Made by a program: the position numbers and the translations under genes. From assembly GCA_007119095.1 (NCBI GenBank), contig SKQI01000081.1:1-5176 (forward strand): a DNA stretch of 5,176 bases, given 5' to 3'. The stretch is from Wenzhouxiangella sp. GTDB lineage: Bacteria; Pseudomonadota; Gammaproteobacteria; Xanthomonadales; Wenzhouxiangellaceae. The notes under the pieces were generated by a model, which saw nothing but the letters and a program-made list of their open reading frames with translations, searched no databases and had not been told where the DNA came from. Of this stretch, positions 5,054 through 5,176 are shown piece after piece (position 1 is the first letter of the stretch; each line of letters starts with the position of its first letter).

Positions 5054-5176
5054 ATGAGCGCTCGCTGGCTGATTGCCGGCCTGGGTAACCCGGGCGCCAA
5101 GTACGACAGAACCCGGCACAATGCCGGGTTCTGGCTTTTGGATGCCATTGATCGTCGCAAGTCGCTGAATCTAAAA
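5054..5176 (+). CDS. pth: Peptidyl-tRNA hydrolase, 5' part (3' end outside window)
   Basis: Pth cleaves the ester bond of peptidyl-tRNAs dropped from stalled ribosomes, releasing tRNA for reuse. It is a cytoplasmic and usually essential enzyme. Only the first 41 codons are in the window. They carry the family N-terminal signature GLGNPGAKYDRTRHNAGF (residues 9-26), with Asn12 and the catalytic His22 corresponding to Asn10 and His20 of the E. coli enzyme. ATG 5054 places this motif at the expected distance from the N-terminus. There is no Shine-Dalgarno in the 8-base gap after rplY. The nearest, AAGGA at 5034-5038 inside the rplY end, is about 15 bases away, so translation may depend on ribosomes finishing rplY. 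The catalytic-motif codons also form a strong inverted repeat, listed separately. No frame disruption is seen to the window edge. Confidence 0.96.
   Translation, partial: MSARWLIAGLGNPGAKYDRTRHNAGFWLLDAIDRRKSLNLK
5107..5139 (+). other. Terminator-like perfect hairpin inside pth
   Basis: CAGAACCCGGCA (5107-5118) and TGCCGGGTTCTG (5122-5133) form a perfect 12-bp stem around a CAA loop, followed by GC and TTTT (5136-5139). The shape is that of an intrinsic terminator, though the T-run is short. It overlaps the codons for TRHNAGF, so much of the symmetry follows from the conserved amino acids with GC-rich codon choice. Whether it acts on transcription is unknown. Confidence 0.45.

Noticed and set aside
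4865..5160. Overlapping minus-strand open frames opposite the L25 tail (Ser/Pro-rich or Arg/Leu-rich)
   Set aside because: These are the reverse readings of the acidic repeat and Ala-rich codons; composition alone explains them.
1..5176. Mobile element, CRISPR, toxin-antitoxin, phage or defence genes
   Set aside because: I looked on both strands. No transposase or recombinase motif, no direct-repeat array, and no small paired genes are visible; all real genes belong to known chromosomal families.

Overview
The window looks like chromosomal housekeeping DNA from a high-GC proteobacterium, most likely a gammaproteobacterium. Every gene is on the + strand. The evidence is the ileS-lspA pair, a long-form (Ctc/TL5-type) L25 gene followed directly by pth, and a YccA-like Bax inhibitor-1 protein. 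I cannot name a genus from the sequence. I find no mobile element, CRISPR array, tRNA or rRNA gene, or obvious horizontally acquired block.

Layout. Positions 1-3323 hold a tightly packed run: the 3' two thirds of ileS (isoleucyl-tRNA synthetase), lspA (lipoprotein signal peptidase) one base later, and a ThiO/DAO-like FAD oxidoreductase gene whose start codon overlaps the lspA stop (TAATG). A 90-base gap (3324-3413) with a candidate extended -10 promoter leads to a seven-helix Bax inhibitor-1/YccA-family gene (3414-4097). The 216-base gap 4098-4313 is rich in signals. It holds a post-stop hairpin, a strong stem-loop terminator, a pyrimidine-rich tract, a TACAAT -10 box, and a hairpin in the likely rplY leader. 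Then come rplY (4314-5045), with an acidic repeat-containing tail, and the first 41 codons of pth (from 5054), which run off the window.

Functional picture. ileS, rplY and pth serve translation: isoleucine charging, 5S rRNA binding in the 50S subunit, and peptidyl-tRNA recycling. lspA completes lipoprotein maturation, and the YccA-like protein is probably linked to inner-membrane protein quality control. The oxidoreductase is the least certain gene. It keeps the ThiO fold signature (N-terminal GxGxxG, C-terminal HFRNG) but lacks several residues normally needed for FAD and substrate-carboxylate binding.

No new multi-gene system is visible. The points most worth checking are the divergent oxidoreductase, the order lspA-oxidoreductase rather than lspA-fkpB-ispH, a terminator-like 12-bp hairpin inside the catalytic motif of pth, and the structured, Shine-Dalgarno-poor leader of rplY.
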